DNA of 64,000 nt, taken from Pseudomonas gingeri (GTDB lineage Bacteria; Pseudomonadota; Gammaproteobacteria; Pseudomonadales; Pseudomonadaceae). Each line of letters starts with the position of its first letter. The stretch's first letter is position 1. Shown piece after piece: positions 37,469 to 55,504 of this stretch. The translations under genes were made by a program, and so were the position numbers. The notes beneath the pieces were generated by a model. It was not told where the DNA came from and did no database searches. It was given only the letters and a program-made list of their open reading frames with translations. Location of the stretch: NCBI RefSeq assembly GCF_013386115.1, contig NZ_JACAOR010000001.1, forward strand, positions 524,639 to 588,638. Reading direction: 5' to 3'.

Positions 37469-37568
37469 TGAGGGCTACCGTCCATGACTGCATTATTTTT
37501 GTAGGGCTGCGGGGCGTCTGCCCCGGGCATCGGTGCCCGGCCACCAGGGCCGGGCCGGTCGCCGGCTT
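37469..37568 (-). other. 100-base spacer between the first two synthetase genes, with hairpins
   Basis: This is the only real gap inside the synthetase operon. Read on the minus strand it contains CCGGGCA-CCGA-TGCCCGG (7-bp stem) followed by GGGGC-AGA-CGCCCC-type pairing. A short A/T-rich stretch (CAAAAATAATG) then precedes the next start codon. There is no T-run. It could modulate the ratio of the two proteins or stabilise processed mRNA; a promoter is not evident. Confidence 0.45.
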
Positions 37569-45932
<8,364 letters not shown>

Positions 45933-46061
45933 CGATTGGTGACGAACCTGCGCGGGGATGACAGCGCTAGGGTCGACCCGATCGGCTGCGACTGCCCGGT
46001 CTGTGGCGACCTGTGGCAGTCCTTTACGCCGGCAGGGATTGTGGCCCTCGGCGCGGGTGGA

Positions 46062-46090
46062 TAATAACCATGATTTTCACTGCCTGGGAA
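46062..46090 (-). promoter_or_regulatory. Candidate sigma70-like promoter of the synthetase operon
   Basis: On the minus strand TTCCCA and TATTAT are spaced by 17 bases in the 165-base gap between the xylulokinase stop and the first synthetase. The -10 matches well, the -35 only partly. A leader of about 120 bases would precede the TTG start. No regulator-binding palindrome was seen. Read-through from xylulokinase remains possible because no terminator is evident. Confidence 0.3.
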
Positions 46091-46097
46091 TATAAAG

Positions 46098-47588
46098 TTA
46101 CATTTGCCCGCGCAGTGTTTTGGCCGCCGGGAGCAACCCCCGGAATTTTCGATAACGGCTCTGCAAGACCGATCGTTGACCTGCGTCGGGGAAGTAGCGG
46201 GCCTTGACCGGCAGTCCCGCCTGCGACAGTTCGGCGCCCTGCCCCATGGCCAGGAAGCCGAGTTTGGCGGCCCCGATGCAGGCGCTGAGTTCACTGCCCT
46301 GCAGGGTGAATATTTCCCGTTCGAGGATATTGGCCAGCAACTGTGCCCAGTACTCGCTGCGAGCCCCTCCCCCGACCAGCGCGCAACGCTCCACGGTCGC
46401 ACCGGCCGACAGTACGGCGTTCATGGCATCCAGCAAGCCAAAGCCGACCCCTTCGAGCACTGCATAGCCGAGCATCGCCGGCACGCAGTCATGCCCCAGG
46501 CCCATGAAACCGCCGCGCAGCAACGGGTCGTCATGGGGTGTGCGTTCGCCGGCCAGGTAAGGCAGGAACAGCGGGTTGTCGGACGGCACCGGCCGATCCA
46601 TGGGCAGGGTTGCCTGGATCTGCTGCAACAGCGCGGCCTCATCGGCAAAGCCCAGCAGGCGCGTGACCCAGCGCAGGCAACTGGCCCCGGCGAGCATCGC
46701 GCCCATGGTGTACCAGCGTTGCGGCAGGGCATGGCAGAAACTGTGGACCGCACTGGCGGGACTGCCCGCCGCGTGGTCGGTGATCGCGACGATGGCGGCG
46801 CTGGTGCCGAGGGTGACAAAGGCATCGCCCGCGTTGACCGCGCCGATGCCGACCGCCGAGACCGGGTTGTCGCCGCCGCCTCCGGCGATCACCAACCCGG
46901 CCGGCAAGCCGATCTGCAACGCCGCCGGTGCGTTCAGTACGGTGCAGGCCGCCGGCCCCTCGACCAGTCGCGGCATCTGCCCCGGTTCAAGCCCGGTGGC
47001 GCGGAGCATCGGCGCGTACCAGTCGCGGCGGGCGACATCCAGCCACAAGGTGCCGGCGGCATCCGAGACATCGCTGATGCGTTCGCCGCTCAGGCACAGG
47101 CGCAGGTAGTCCTTGGGCGACAGGACACAATCGATCGCCTGGAATACCCGTGGCTCGTGTTGTTGCAGCCAGAGCAGTTTCGGCGCCGTCAGGCCGGCCA
47201 TCGGCAAGCTGCCGGTGACTTCGGCAAACTCCGGGTAGTCGCGGCCCAGGCTTTCGGCCTGGGCCATGGCCCGCGAGTCATCCCAGAGGATCGCCGGGTA
47301 CAGCACGCGGTCGTCGTCGCCCAGCAGCACCGCGCCATGCATCTGTCCCGACAGGCCGATGCAGCGGACGCGGCCATAGGCGTCGGGCTGGGCCTGGCGC
47401 AGTTGTGCCAGGGCCGCCAGGCAGGCCTGCCACCAGTCCCGCGGGTCCTGCTCGGACCAGCCGCCCTGTCGGCGCGCCACCGTCAGGCGGACACCGGCAT
47501 GGCCCAGTACGCTGCCGTCGCCATCCAGCAGGATGGCCTTGAGTTCCGAGGTGCCGAGGTCGATGCCGAGGGAGACGGGACTGCTCAT
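46098..47588 (-). CDS. xylB: Xylulokinase (FGGY family)
   Basis: The 496-aa product starts MSSPVSLGID at ATG 47588. The N-terminal phosphate-binding segment is LGIDLGTSELKAILLD. LSGQMHGAVLL and ILWDDSRAMA match XylB-type kinases, and the second ATPase half has VTLGTSAAIVA and CALVGGGARSEYW. It phosphorylates D-xylulose to xylulose 5-phosphate for the pentose phosphate pathway. It is the last gene of the transporter operon, 28 bases after the LacI gene. A kinase without an isomerase or dehydrogenase nearby suggests that the imported sugar or pentitol is converted elsewhere, or that the substrate is a pentulose. Confidence 0.92.
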   Translation of the reverse strand: MSSPVSLGIDLGTSELKAILLDGDGSVLGHAGVRLTVARRQGGWSEQDPRDWWQACLAALAQLRQAQPDAYGRVRCIGLSGQMHGAVLLGDDDRVLYPAILWDDSRAMAQAESLGRDYPEFAEVTGSLPMAGLTAPKLLWLQQHEPRVFQAIDCVLSPKDYLRLCLSGERISDVSDAAGTLWLDVARRDWYAPMLRATGLEPGQMPRLVEGPAACTVLNAPAALQIGLPAGLVIAGGGGDNPVSAVGIGAVNAGDAFVTLGTSAAIVAITDHAAGSPASAVHSFCHALPQRWYTMGAMLAGASCLRWVTRLLGFADEAALLQQIQATLPMDRPVPSDNPLFLPYLAGERTPHDDPLLRGGFMGLGHDCVPAMLGYAVLEGVGFGLLDAMNAVLSAGATVERCALVGGGARSEYWAQLLANILEREIFTLQGSELSACIGAAKLGFLAMGQGAELSQAGLPVKARYFPDAGQRSVLQSRYRKFRGLLPAAKTLRGQM

Positions 47589-47616
47589 CTACATTCACTT
47601 CCATCCAGCGGGCCGC

Positions 47617-48615
47617 CTATGGGCAGCCACATGAGTTGCGAATCCGCAGGGTCGGGGCCAGGTGTACGGTCTGCCGTTGCGCCTCGGGGGTTTCAATGCG
47701 CTTGAGCAACAGGTTGACAGCCTCGGCCCCGAGGGCCTTGACCGGTTGGGCGATCAGGGTCAGGCGCGGGACGAAGAAGTCGGCCCAGTCGAAATCGTCG
47801 AAGCCGACCAGGGCCATCTGTCCGGGGACTTCGACCTGGGCATCACGCAAGGCGTGCATGGCACCCAGGGTCATCAGGTTGTTGGCGGCCATGATTGCCG
47901 TCGGTGGCGATTGCAGGGCCAGCAGTTGCGCGGTGGCCAGGCGCGCCGGTTCGCTGTTCGAACCGCCGTTGACCAGCAAGGCGCGATCAAAGGACAGTCC
48001 GGCCTTGTCCAGCGCCGCCTGATAGCCTTCGACCCGCTCGTCCGTGGTACTGAAGCCCGGGCGACCGGCAATGAAGCCGATGCGTCGATGTCCATGGTCG
48101 ATCAGGTGCCTGACCAGTTCCTCGGTCGAGCGCCGGTTTTCCACGCCGACCTGGTCGAAGCCCGCGGTGACCAGGCGGTCGACCAGGACCGCCGGAATCT
48201 CGTTTTCCAGCAGGTAGTCGAGAGCGAGTGCCCGTGAACCGCTCGACGGCGCCAGCAGGATGCCATCGACCCGTCGATGATGCAGCGCCTTGACCACCCG
48301 CAGTTCCTGTTCGGGATCGTCATGGGTATCGACGAACAGCATCATGATGCCGTGCTTGGCGCACTCGGTTTCAATCGCGTGCACCGTTTCGCTGAAGTAA
48401 TGGTTGGACAGCGCCGAGATCGCCACGCCGATGGTATGGGTTCGCGAACGCGCCAGCGAGCGGGCCAGCGTGTTCGGGATATAGCCCAGTTGCTCGATCG
48501 CCAGTTCGACCGCCCGCACCGTCGCCGGGCTGACCTTGCGTGTGCCGTTGAGCACATGCGAGACGGTCGAGGTCGAGACCCTGGCGATCTTCGCCACGTC
48601 ATCCATGGTCACCAC
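47617..48615 (-). CDS. LacI-family transcriptional regulator of the sugar operon
   Basis: The 332-aa product starts at GTG 48615 (MVTMDDVAKI). GGAGG lies 7 nt upstream, which supports GTG over the in-frame ATG at 48606. The LacI helix-turn-helix covers residues 4-25 (MDDVAKIARVSTSTVSHVLNG), then the hinge helix (IPNTLARSLARSRT) and a periplasmic-binding-like effector domain ending ALVGFDDFDWADFF. It sits between the binding-protein gene (26 bases upstream) and xylulokinase (28 bases downstream). The perfect LacI-type palindrome upstream of the first operon gene (52413-52426) is its likely operator, so the operon probably represses itself until sugar is present. Confidence 0.93.
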   Translation of the reverse strand: MVTMDDVAKIARVSTSTVSHVLNGTRKVSPATVRAVELAIEQLGYIPNTLARSLARSRTHTIGVAISALSNHYFSETVHAIETECAKHGIMMLFVDTHDDPEQELRVVKALHHRRVDGILLAPSSGSRALALDYLLENEIPAVLVDRLVTAGFDQVGVENRRSTEELVRHLIDHGHRRIGFIAGRPGFSTTDERVEGYQAALDKAGLSFDRALLVNGGSNSEPARLATAQLLALQSPPTAIMAANNLMTLGAMHALRDAQVEVPGQMALVGFDDFDWADFFVPRLTLIAQPVKALGAEAVNLLLKRIETPEAQRQTVHLAPTLRIRNSCGCP

Positions 48616-48641
48616 GTTGCTGCCTCCCTCCCCTTATCGAC

Positions 48642-49583
48642 TCAATGCTTGCTGGACCAGCCGGTGTAGGCACCGACATTGTCGCGGGTGATCAGCTTCG
48701 GCGTCAGTTGGGTCACTTCCTGGGCCGGTGGCTTGTCATTGAGCAGGTCGTTGCCGATAGTCACCGCGGTCTGGGCCATGGCCCAGGGATCCTGGCTGGC
48801 GGAGGCCTGGATCGAGGTCTCGGTCTTCAGCGCGTTCTCGATATCCGGCGCGCCGTCCACCGAGGTGATGATGATGCCGCTGCGCTTCAGTTGCCTGGCG
48901 GCCAGGTCGCTGCCGATGGCCTGCGGGTCATTGATGGCGAACAGACCGTCGATTTTCGGGAAGCGCGTCAGGTAGCCCTGCATGGCGTTCAGGCCGCCTT
49001 CACGGGAGCCCTTGCCGTCCTGGTCATCGGACAGCACCTTGATCCCCGGTGCCGCGGCCAGCGCAGCCTTGCAGCCACTGACGCGGTCGGTGACCGCCGT
49101 TACCTGCGGGCCGTTCTGGATGATCACATTGCCCTTGCCGGCCAGCTTGTCGACGATGAACTGGCAGGCCAGCTTGCCGGCCTCGACGTTGTCGGTCTGC
49201 ACCGTGGCATTCACACCCCGGGCGTTGACGTCCACGGCGACCACGACTATCCCGGCCTTGCGGGCTTTCTTGATGGCCGACTCGATGGCCGCCGGATCGA
49301 CCGCGTTCAGCAGGATCAGGTCGACGCCGGCGGAGATGAAGTTGTCGATCTGGGTGAATTGCTTGCTCAGGTCATAGTCGGCCGAGACCGAGGTGACCTT
49401 GACATTCGGGTTCAGCTCCAGCGCCCGGGCCTTGGCGCCATCGGCCAGGGTCACGAAGTACGGGTTGCCGAGCGAACCGAGGCTGATGCCCACCGATTTC
49501 AGTTCACGGGCACAGGCGCCCTGGGACAGCAACGCGGCCAGGCTCAGGGACAGGACAGCGGGAAACATGCGTTTGAAGTTCAT
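48642..49583 (-). CDS. Periplasmic sugar-binding protein of a CUT2-type ABC transporter
   Basis: The 313-aa product starts MNFKRMFPAV at ATG 49583 with a clear Sec signal peptide (cleavage near residue 25, after ACA). The mature part has the RbsB-like pattern: VGISLGSLGNPYFVTLADGA, then IDNFISAGVDLILLNAVDP and GLFAINDPQAIG. Such proteins deliver monosaccharides or polyols to the membrane transporter. The specificity (ribose, xylose, pentitol or other) cannot be read; the xylulokinase two genes downstream points to a pentose or pentitol. It is 57 bases after the permease gene. Confidence 0.92.
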   Translation of the reverse strand: MNFKRMFPAVLSLSLAALLSQGACARELKSVGISLGSLGNPYFVTLADGAKARALELNPNVKVTSVSADYDLSKQFTQIDNFISAGVDLILLNAVDPAAIESAIKKARKAGIVVVAVDVNARGVNATVQTDNVEAGKLACQFIVDKLAGKGNVIIQNGPQVTAVTDRVSGCKAALAAAPGIKVLSDDQDGKGSREGGLNAMQGYLTRFPKIDGLFAINDPQAIGSDLAARQLKRSGIIITSVDGAPDIENALKTETSIQASASQDPWAMAQTAVTIGNDLLNDKPPAQEVTQLTPKLITRDNVGAYTGWSSKH

Positions 49584-49640
49584 GATTGCTCTCTTGTGAT
49601 TATTGTTGAAGCGTCTGTACGTCGGTATTCGTGAGGCCCG

Positions 49641-50682
49641 TCAGGTACGGGCTCCGGACTGGCGATAGCGATCCAGGGCCACCGCGCCGATGATGACGAT
49701 GCCCTTGATGATGTACTGCCAGATATCGGAGACGCCGAGCAGCACCAGGCCATTGGTCAGCACGGCGATGATCAGCGCACCGATCAGGGTGCCGCCGATG
49801 GTGCCGACGCCGCCGGTAAAGCTGGTGCCGCCGAGGATCACCGCGGCAATCGCATCGAGTTCGTAGGATTGCCCCAGTTGCAGGCCGTTGGCGGCGAACA
49901 GGCGCGAGGCGCTCATCACCGCGCCCAGTCCCGCCAGGGCGCCGGAGAGTGCATAGACGAACAGCAGCACTTTCCACACCTTGATCCCGGACAGCCGGGC
50001 CGCTTCGGGGTTGCCACCGACTGAATAGATCTGCACGCCGATCACGGTGCGGCGCAGGATGAACCACGACAGCCCGACCACGCACACCGCGATCACCACC
50101 AGCCAGGGCACGCCGAGGATCGAGTCGTTGCCGATAAAGGCGAATGGCAGGTCGGGGTTGAACACGGTCTTGTCGTCGGCCAGCAGCCGGGCCAGGCCAC
50201 GCATGGCGGTCAGGGCACCGAGGGTGACGATGAATGGCGGCAGACGCATGAAGGCGATCAACCCGCCGTTGACCAGCCCCAGCAACAGGCCGCAGCCGAC
50301 CCCGGCGAGGATCCCGAGCATGCCGAACTGCGGCGACAACGAGGCCTGCAGGGCCACCACCGCCGAAGCGGCGAGAATCGAGCCCACCGACAGGTCGATG
50401 CCGGCGGTGAGGATGACAAAGGTCATGCCGGCGGCCAGCACCACATTGACCGAGGCCTGCTGGGTGATGATCGACAGGTTCTGCACGGTCATGAAGTTTT
50501 CGCTGGCCAGGGCGAAACCCACCAGCAGCAGGATCAGTACCGGCAGCATGCCCACCGTGCGCATCAGTTCACGCATGCGTTCCCCCTTGCCGATCGTTTG
50601 CAGCGGATTGCCTACGGTCAGCGCCATAGTGTTCGTCTCCACGGGTTTCTGTTGAGGGATGGGCCGTTGCGGATTGCCGGAG

Positions 50683-50690
<8 letters not shown>
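49641..50690 (-). CDS. CUT2-family ABC sugar transporter permease (RbsC-like)
   Basis: The 349-aa product is taken from ATG 50690 ([10 protein letters not shown]), which has an AGGTGG ribosome site and overlaps the ATPase gene by 8 bases. An inner Met at 50627 ([10 protein letters not shown]) is an alternative; the frame further upstream overlaps the ATPase gene and is rejected. It has about 8-10 membrane segments with the BPD_transp_2 signature: [32 protein letters not shown], and [20 protein letters not shown]. It forms the channel with the ATPase encoded just upstream and the binding protein encoded downstream. Confidence 0.92.
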
Positions 50691-52227
<1,537 letters not shown>

Positions 52228-52388
52228 GGACAGGCCCTCGCGGCGACGGTCAGCGCGGGCGGCTGAGGAGAACGGCAAAAAAAGCGTAATACCTGATCCA
52301 GCAAGAGATCCATTTTTACACCCGGAATTTTTATTTTTATACCTGAGCCATACCGGGGAACATGCCCTGGCCGACCTGATTGAAATAA

Positions 52389-52426
52389 AATGTAATCAGA
52401 TAAAATTGTTTACGCAAGCGCTTGCG
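52389..52426 (-). promoter_or_regulatory. Promoter with LacI-family operator upstream of the sugar operon
   Basis: On the minus strand TTGCGT (52417-52412) and TACATT (52394-52389) are separated by 17 bases, a good sigma70 promoter. The perfect 14-bp palindrome CGCAAGCGCTTGCG (52413-52426), with the central CG usual for LacI-family sites, covers the -35 box. The first gene starts 160 bases downstream. The LacI protein of the same operon is the obvious candidate repressor. Confidence 0.8.
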
Positions 52427-52458
52427 CAGGCGATTTCATCAAAGGTTAAACGTTTCAT

Positions 52459-52692
52459 CAGGGGATTTTTTGCTGAAGACCGTTGCGCACGGGCTGGGGC
52501 TCCGTGTCAGGGAAGCGGACGCGGAGCGTCCTGGGCGGCATTCCCACGCGGAGCGTGGGAACGATCGATCAGGGATTTTTGCTGAGGGGCGTTGGACGGG
52601 CTGGGGCTCCTCGTCAGGGAGGCGGACGCGGAGCGTGGGAGCGATCGATGGAGAGCAGGCGCTGATCGTTCCCACGCTCTGCGTGGGAATGC
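52459..52692. repeat. Tandem direct repeat with two REP-type hairpins
   Basis: Two direct copies of about 65-70 bases lie at 52459-52529 and 52570-52635; both run from CAGGG(G)ATTTTT through GGGCTGGGGCTCC to GCGGACGCGGAGCG. Each is followed by a hairpin of the Pseudomonas CCCACGC type: TTCCCACGCGGAGCGTGGGAA (52541-52561) and GTTCCCACGCTCTGCGTGGGAA (52668-52689). The block separates the sugar operon promoter from the P460 gene stop, and resembles a bacterial interspersed mosaic element. Confidence 0.8.
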
Positions 52693-52727
52693 AGCCAGTG
52701 ACGCTCCGCGTCACAAGATCGGAAGCG

Positions 52728-53246
52728 TTACCGGGCCAGTCGGGTGAAGACGTAGTCCCGGTCCTTTACCAGCGCCTGATGGCAGGCAAAGCAGGTTTCA
52801 TGCTGGGTCACGTCCGCCGGCTTGCCGTTGATGAAACGGCCAAAACCCCAGCCGCCGGTGCTGGCATATTTCTTCGAGTCCTTGACCATGAATTGCACGG
52901 TGGTCGCCTCTCCCGGCACCAGGGCAGCCGCGGCTTCCGCCGATTGCATATGCTTCCAGGCCAGCTTGGCGAGCACGGTGCCGTCCGGAAACGGCAAGGT
53001 ATCGTTCGCCCGGTAGGCCTTGAGCGCCGTGGGGTTGCCGAGTATCACGCGCAGTTCGTTCAGCGGCGGACCTTGCAGCGACGGTGCCACCAGCTCCCAC
53101 TGGCGATAGCCGTCAGGGATGGTCACGCCATAGATGGGCGAGGCATTTTCCTGGGCGGCCTCACCGGACGAACCCGGCGTCGCCAGCACGATACCCACCG
53201 ACAACGCCATGCCAGCGCCCAACAAACCTGCATAAAGCCATTTCAT
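52728..53246 (-). CDS. Cytochrome P460-family c-type haem protein
   Basis: The 172-aa product starts MKWLYAGLLG at ATG 53246, with an N-terminal signal/anchor segment (residues 1-22). A P460-like beta domain follows (YRQWELVAPS, ANDTLPFPDGTVLAKLAWK, VQFMVKDSKKYASTGGWGFGRF). The haem motif is CFACH (Cys152, Cys155, His156) near the C-terminus. Cytochromes P460 oxidise hydroxylamine or act in NO/cytochrome c' beta chemistry; in Pseudomonas the role is mostly unknown. The protein would act in the periplasm. It lies 42 bases after the YbdD gene, probably in the same transcript. Confidence 0.88.
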   Translation of the reverse strand: MKWLYAGLLGAGMALSVGIVLATPGSSGEAAQENASPIYGVTIPDGYRQWELVAPSLQGPPLNELRVILGNPTALKAYRANDTLPFPDGTVLAKLAWKHMQSAEAAAALVPGEATTVQFMVKDSKKYASTGGWGFGRFINGKPADVTQHETCFACHQALVKDRDYVFTRLAR

Positions 53247-53288
53247 ATCATCGTTTCCCGTTTGCCCGCCGAAGGTTGGTGCGCCGTT

Positions 53289-53489
53289 TCAGCAGCAACG
53301 TGTCGTGCACTTGCGGCTGTTGTAGCGCGCTTCCTGGCGCTCGCGGAAAAACACCTCGTAGCTCATCACCGGCTGTTCCGGGTGTCGGCTCGCCATCAGG
53401 GCGACATAGGCATCGTAATCCGGCACGCCGACCATCGAGCGCGCGATCTGGCGCAGGGTCCGCAGGCTGGCTTGGGCTTGTTTGAACAT
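53289..53489 (-). CDS. YbdD/YjiX-family small protein (DUF466)
   Basis: The 66-aa product is taken from ATG 53489 (MFKQAQASLR) with GGAG 8 nt upstream; an in-frame GTG at 53498 is an alternative. It has the family core: MVGVPDYDAYVALMASRHPEQPVMSYE style segments, FFRERQEARY, and a C-terminal double Cys (CTTRCC). YbdD-type proteins normally accompany CstA/BtsT pyruvate or peptide transporters. No such transporter is present in the window. It precedes the cytochrome P460 gene. Confidence 0.88.
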   Translation of the reverse strand: MFKQAQASLRTLRQIARSMVGVPDYDAYVALMASRHPEQPVMSYEVFFRERQEARYNSRKCTTRCC

Positions 53490-53603
53490 GGACTGCACTC
53501 CGCATGACGGGAAAGCCCGAGGAAACTCGGGGCCTTGAACGGGAGCAGTTAAGCGCGGGAATGTATCCGGGAAGTGTCCCGGATCGCCCGATAAGTTGCA
53601 TGG

Positions 53604-53638
53604 TGTATCAAAGGGTTATCTGTACACACTGTGATACA
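53604..53638. promoter_or_regulatory. Inverted repeat upstream of the YbdD/P460 genes
   Basis: Arms TGTATCA (53604-53610) and TGATACA (53632-53638) flank 21 A/T-rich bases, about 115 bases upstream of the YbdD start. This might be a dimeric regulator site (GntR or similar). I cannot fix a -35/-10 pair within it. Confidence 0.3.
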
Positions 53639-53666
53639 ACATGAACGCGACGAGGGGCGATTCAGT

Positions 53667-53750
53667 TGTGGGAGCCGGCTTGCCGGCGAAAGCGCCGGGA
53701 TAGACGCCGCAAGACCCTAGGGCCTCTTCGCCGGCAAGCCGGCTCCCACA
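53667..53750. repeat. REP inverted pair (perfect 24-bp arms)
   Basis: TGTGGGAGCCGGCTTGCCGG at 53667, continuing CGAA to 53690, is matched base for base by the inverted copy at 53727-53750. The spacer is 36 bases. It is the GTGGGAGC type of Pseudomonas REP and lies just after the PCu(A)C gene stop, where it could end that transcript. Confidence 0.9.
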
Positions 53751-53762
53751 GGGCAGAAAGCC

Positions 53763-54227
53763 TCAGTGCATATCACCATGATCATGCATGGGCATTTCGT
53801 TGAGCGCACGGGCGGTGGCCTTGACCTCGACCGACTCCTTGACCCCCTTGGCGTTCTCCACCACCAGGGTCAGTGGGACACTGTCGCCCTCCTTCACCTG
53901 CCCGACCAGGTCGATCAGCATCACGTGATAGCCCTCGGGGTCGATGCTGACCGCCTTGCCGGCCGGCAGCGCTACCGAGTCCACCGGCTCCATGCTCATG
54001 ATGTCGTTCTGCATCTTGGATTCATGGATCTGCACGGTCTTGGCCACTGGCGACCTGGCCTCGAGCAACTTGCCGCCCTCGGTCGAGGTAATACGCATGA
54101 ACGCACCGGTAGAAGGTTGTCCCGGCACCGTGGCACGAACCCAGGCATCTTCCACCAGGGTCTGCGCGGAAGCGTGCAAGCTGAGCGTTCCAAGAATGGA
54201 AAAAGCAATATATTTCAAAGAGTTCAT
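53763..54227 (-). CDS. PCu(A)C-family periplasmic copper chaperone
   Basis: The 154-aa product starts MNSLKYIAFS at ATG 54227 and has a signal peptide cut near ASA (residue 21). The copper-binding pattern H-x10-M-x21-H-x-M is complete: His68, Met79, His101, Met103. The C-terminus is His/Met-rich (MPMHDHGDMH) and may bind further metal. PCu(A)C proteins hand Cu(I) to the CuA site of cytochrome oxidase together with Sco proteins. The Sco gene lies 29 bases upstream in the same direction, consistent with that partnership. The upstream part of the longer open frame overlaps Sco and is not coding. Confidence 0.93.
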   Translation of the reverse strand: MNSLKYIAFSILGTLSLHASAQTLVEDAWVRATVPGQPSTGAFMRITSTEGGKLLEARSPVAKTVQIHESKMQNDIMSMEPVDSVALPAGKAVSIDPEGYHVMLIDLVGQVKEGDSVPLTLVVENAKGVKESVEVKATARALNEMPMHDHGDMH

Positions 54228-54256
54228 TTCAATATCTCGAATAATTCTAGAGTCGG

Positions 54257-54862
54257 TCAGCAGACTGACATGACCGTGAGCAGATCGTCCGCGCATTGCT
54301 GGGCCGACAACGACGGCGACAGCCCCAGGCGCAGTTGGCCGCGGGTGTCGTAGACAAAGCTGGTAGCGGTATGGGACATGGTGTAGGTCGAGCCCGCAGG
54401 GATCTTCTCGTAGAACACCTTGAACTCCTTGGCCGTCTGCGCGGTTTCCTCCAGGGTGCCGTACAGGGCGACGAAGCTCGGGTCGAAGGCCTTGACGTAG
54501 GCGTCGAGCACCTGGGGGGTGTCGCGCTCCGGATCGACGGTGATGAACACCACCTGCAAGCGGTCGCCATCGGGGCCCATCAGTTTTTTGGCGCGGGCGG
54601 CACGGGCCAGTGCCGTGGGACACACGGCGGGACACTGGGTGAAGCCGAAGAAGATCATCGGCATCATCCCGCCGAAGCTGCCGAGCATGGTGACGTTGCC
54701 CTGGGTGTCCTTGAGCTTGAACTTGCGCCCGAGGATTTCGTCGCTCAGGTCCTTGCCGTACTTGTACGACAGTTTGGGCGAGCTGTCGCAACCGGCCAGC
54801 AATCCAAGACTCAGGAGCCCGAGGCCGGCAACGACCTGGCGGCGAGTCAGTAACTCATTCAT
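54257..54862 (-). CDS. SCO1/SenC-family copper lipoprotein
   Basis: The 201-aa product starts MNELLTRRQV at ATG 54862. It has a lipoprotein signal with lipobox LLAGC (Cys25), so it is anchored in a membrane facing the periplasm. The thioredoxin-like domain carries the copper site: Cys77 and Cys81 in CPAVC, and His164 in TMSHTATSF. ITVDPERDTP is the usual Sco segment. Sco proteins act as thiol reductases and metallochaperones in CuA assembly. It precedes the PCu(A)C gene by 29 bases and follows the DUF2946 gene by 119 bases. Confidence 0.94.
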   Translation of the reverse strand: MNELLTRRQVVAGLGLLSLGLLAGCDSSPKLSYKYGKDLSDEILGRKFKLKDTQGNVTMLGSFGGMMPMIFFGFTQCPAVCPTALARAARAKKLMGPDGDRLQVVFITVDPERDTPQVLDAYVKAFDPSFVALYGTLEETAQTAKEFKVFYEKIPAGSTYTMSHTATSFVYDTRGQLRLGLSPSLSAQQCADDLLTVMSVC

Positions 54863-54981
54863 GTAAAGGGCCCTCTAGGTAGCCTTTTTGTAACGCAGGT
54901 ATGCAACGCAAGCTGTCGTGACGCGGGAACTCCGGCGAGGAGCGTTCGAGGTCGGGCGCCGACAGCGATGGGCAATGAAGG

Positions 54982-55401
54982 TCAGGCGCGCAACTGCGGT
55001 GGCGCCCGGGAGCGGGAGCCTGGAAAGATCGGCGCGGCGGCCTGTTGCGCAGTGAATGTCAGGGCCGGGAAGCTGATCGGTCGGATGCCCAGGTAACCCA
55101 GGGTGGCATGGGAGTCAGCCAGCGCCGGATGCTGGAACAGCAGCGAGCAGTAGCCGCACTTTTCCCAGAGCTGGATATGGTGGGGGGCCGGATCGGTACT
55201 GCGTTGGGACGCCAGGTCGGCGCCGGCGACGTAGCCCTCTGGCAGATCGCCGCAGATATCGCTCAGGTCCACCTGCGGGCCATGGGCCTGGCCCGCCCCC
55301 TGCCCGATCAACGGCCCGGCGAACACCAGCAGCATGGCGAGCAGGCTCAGCCAGGCTCCGGCGTGGCGCCTGAAGGTTCGATGGGGAAGAAAGGAGGTCA
55401 T
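54982..55401 (-). CDS. DUF2946 family protein, copper-associated
   Basis: The 139-aa product is taken from ATG 55401 (MTSFLPHRTF); the longer frame to 55494 runs over the promoter region. An N-terminal hydrophobic segment (LSLLAMLLVFAGPLIGQ) is followed by a periplasmic part with DICG, and the family hallmark EKCGYCSLLFQHPAL. DUF2946 proteins occur next to copper chaperones and TonB receptors and are thought to take part in copper handling; the biochemical role is unknown. It is the first gene of the Sco/PCu(A)C group. Confidence 0.85.
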   Translation of the reverse strand: MTSFLPHRTFRRHAGAWLSLLAMLLVFAGPLIGQGAGQAHGPQVDLSDICGDLPEGYVAGADLASQRSTDPAPHHIQLWEKCGYCSLLFQHPALADSHATLGYLGIRPISFPALTFTAQQAAAPIFPGSRSRAPPQLRA

Positions 55402-55504
55402 GGGCAGGCAATTTAACACTGTCACCCGGCCTGCGTCGGTTGGTGCGACAAAATGGCACATGAGCACGGGCGCTGCCCATGTACCCTTCGACACCGCGAC
55501 AGGC

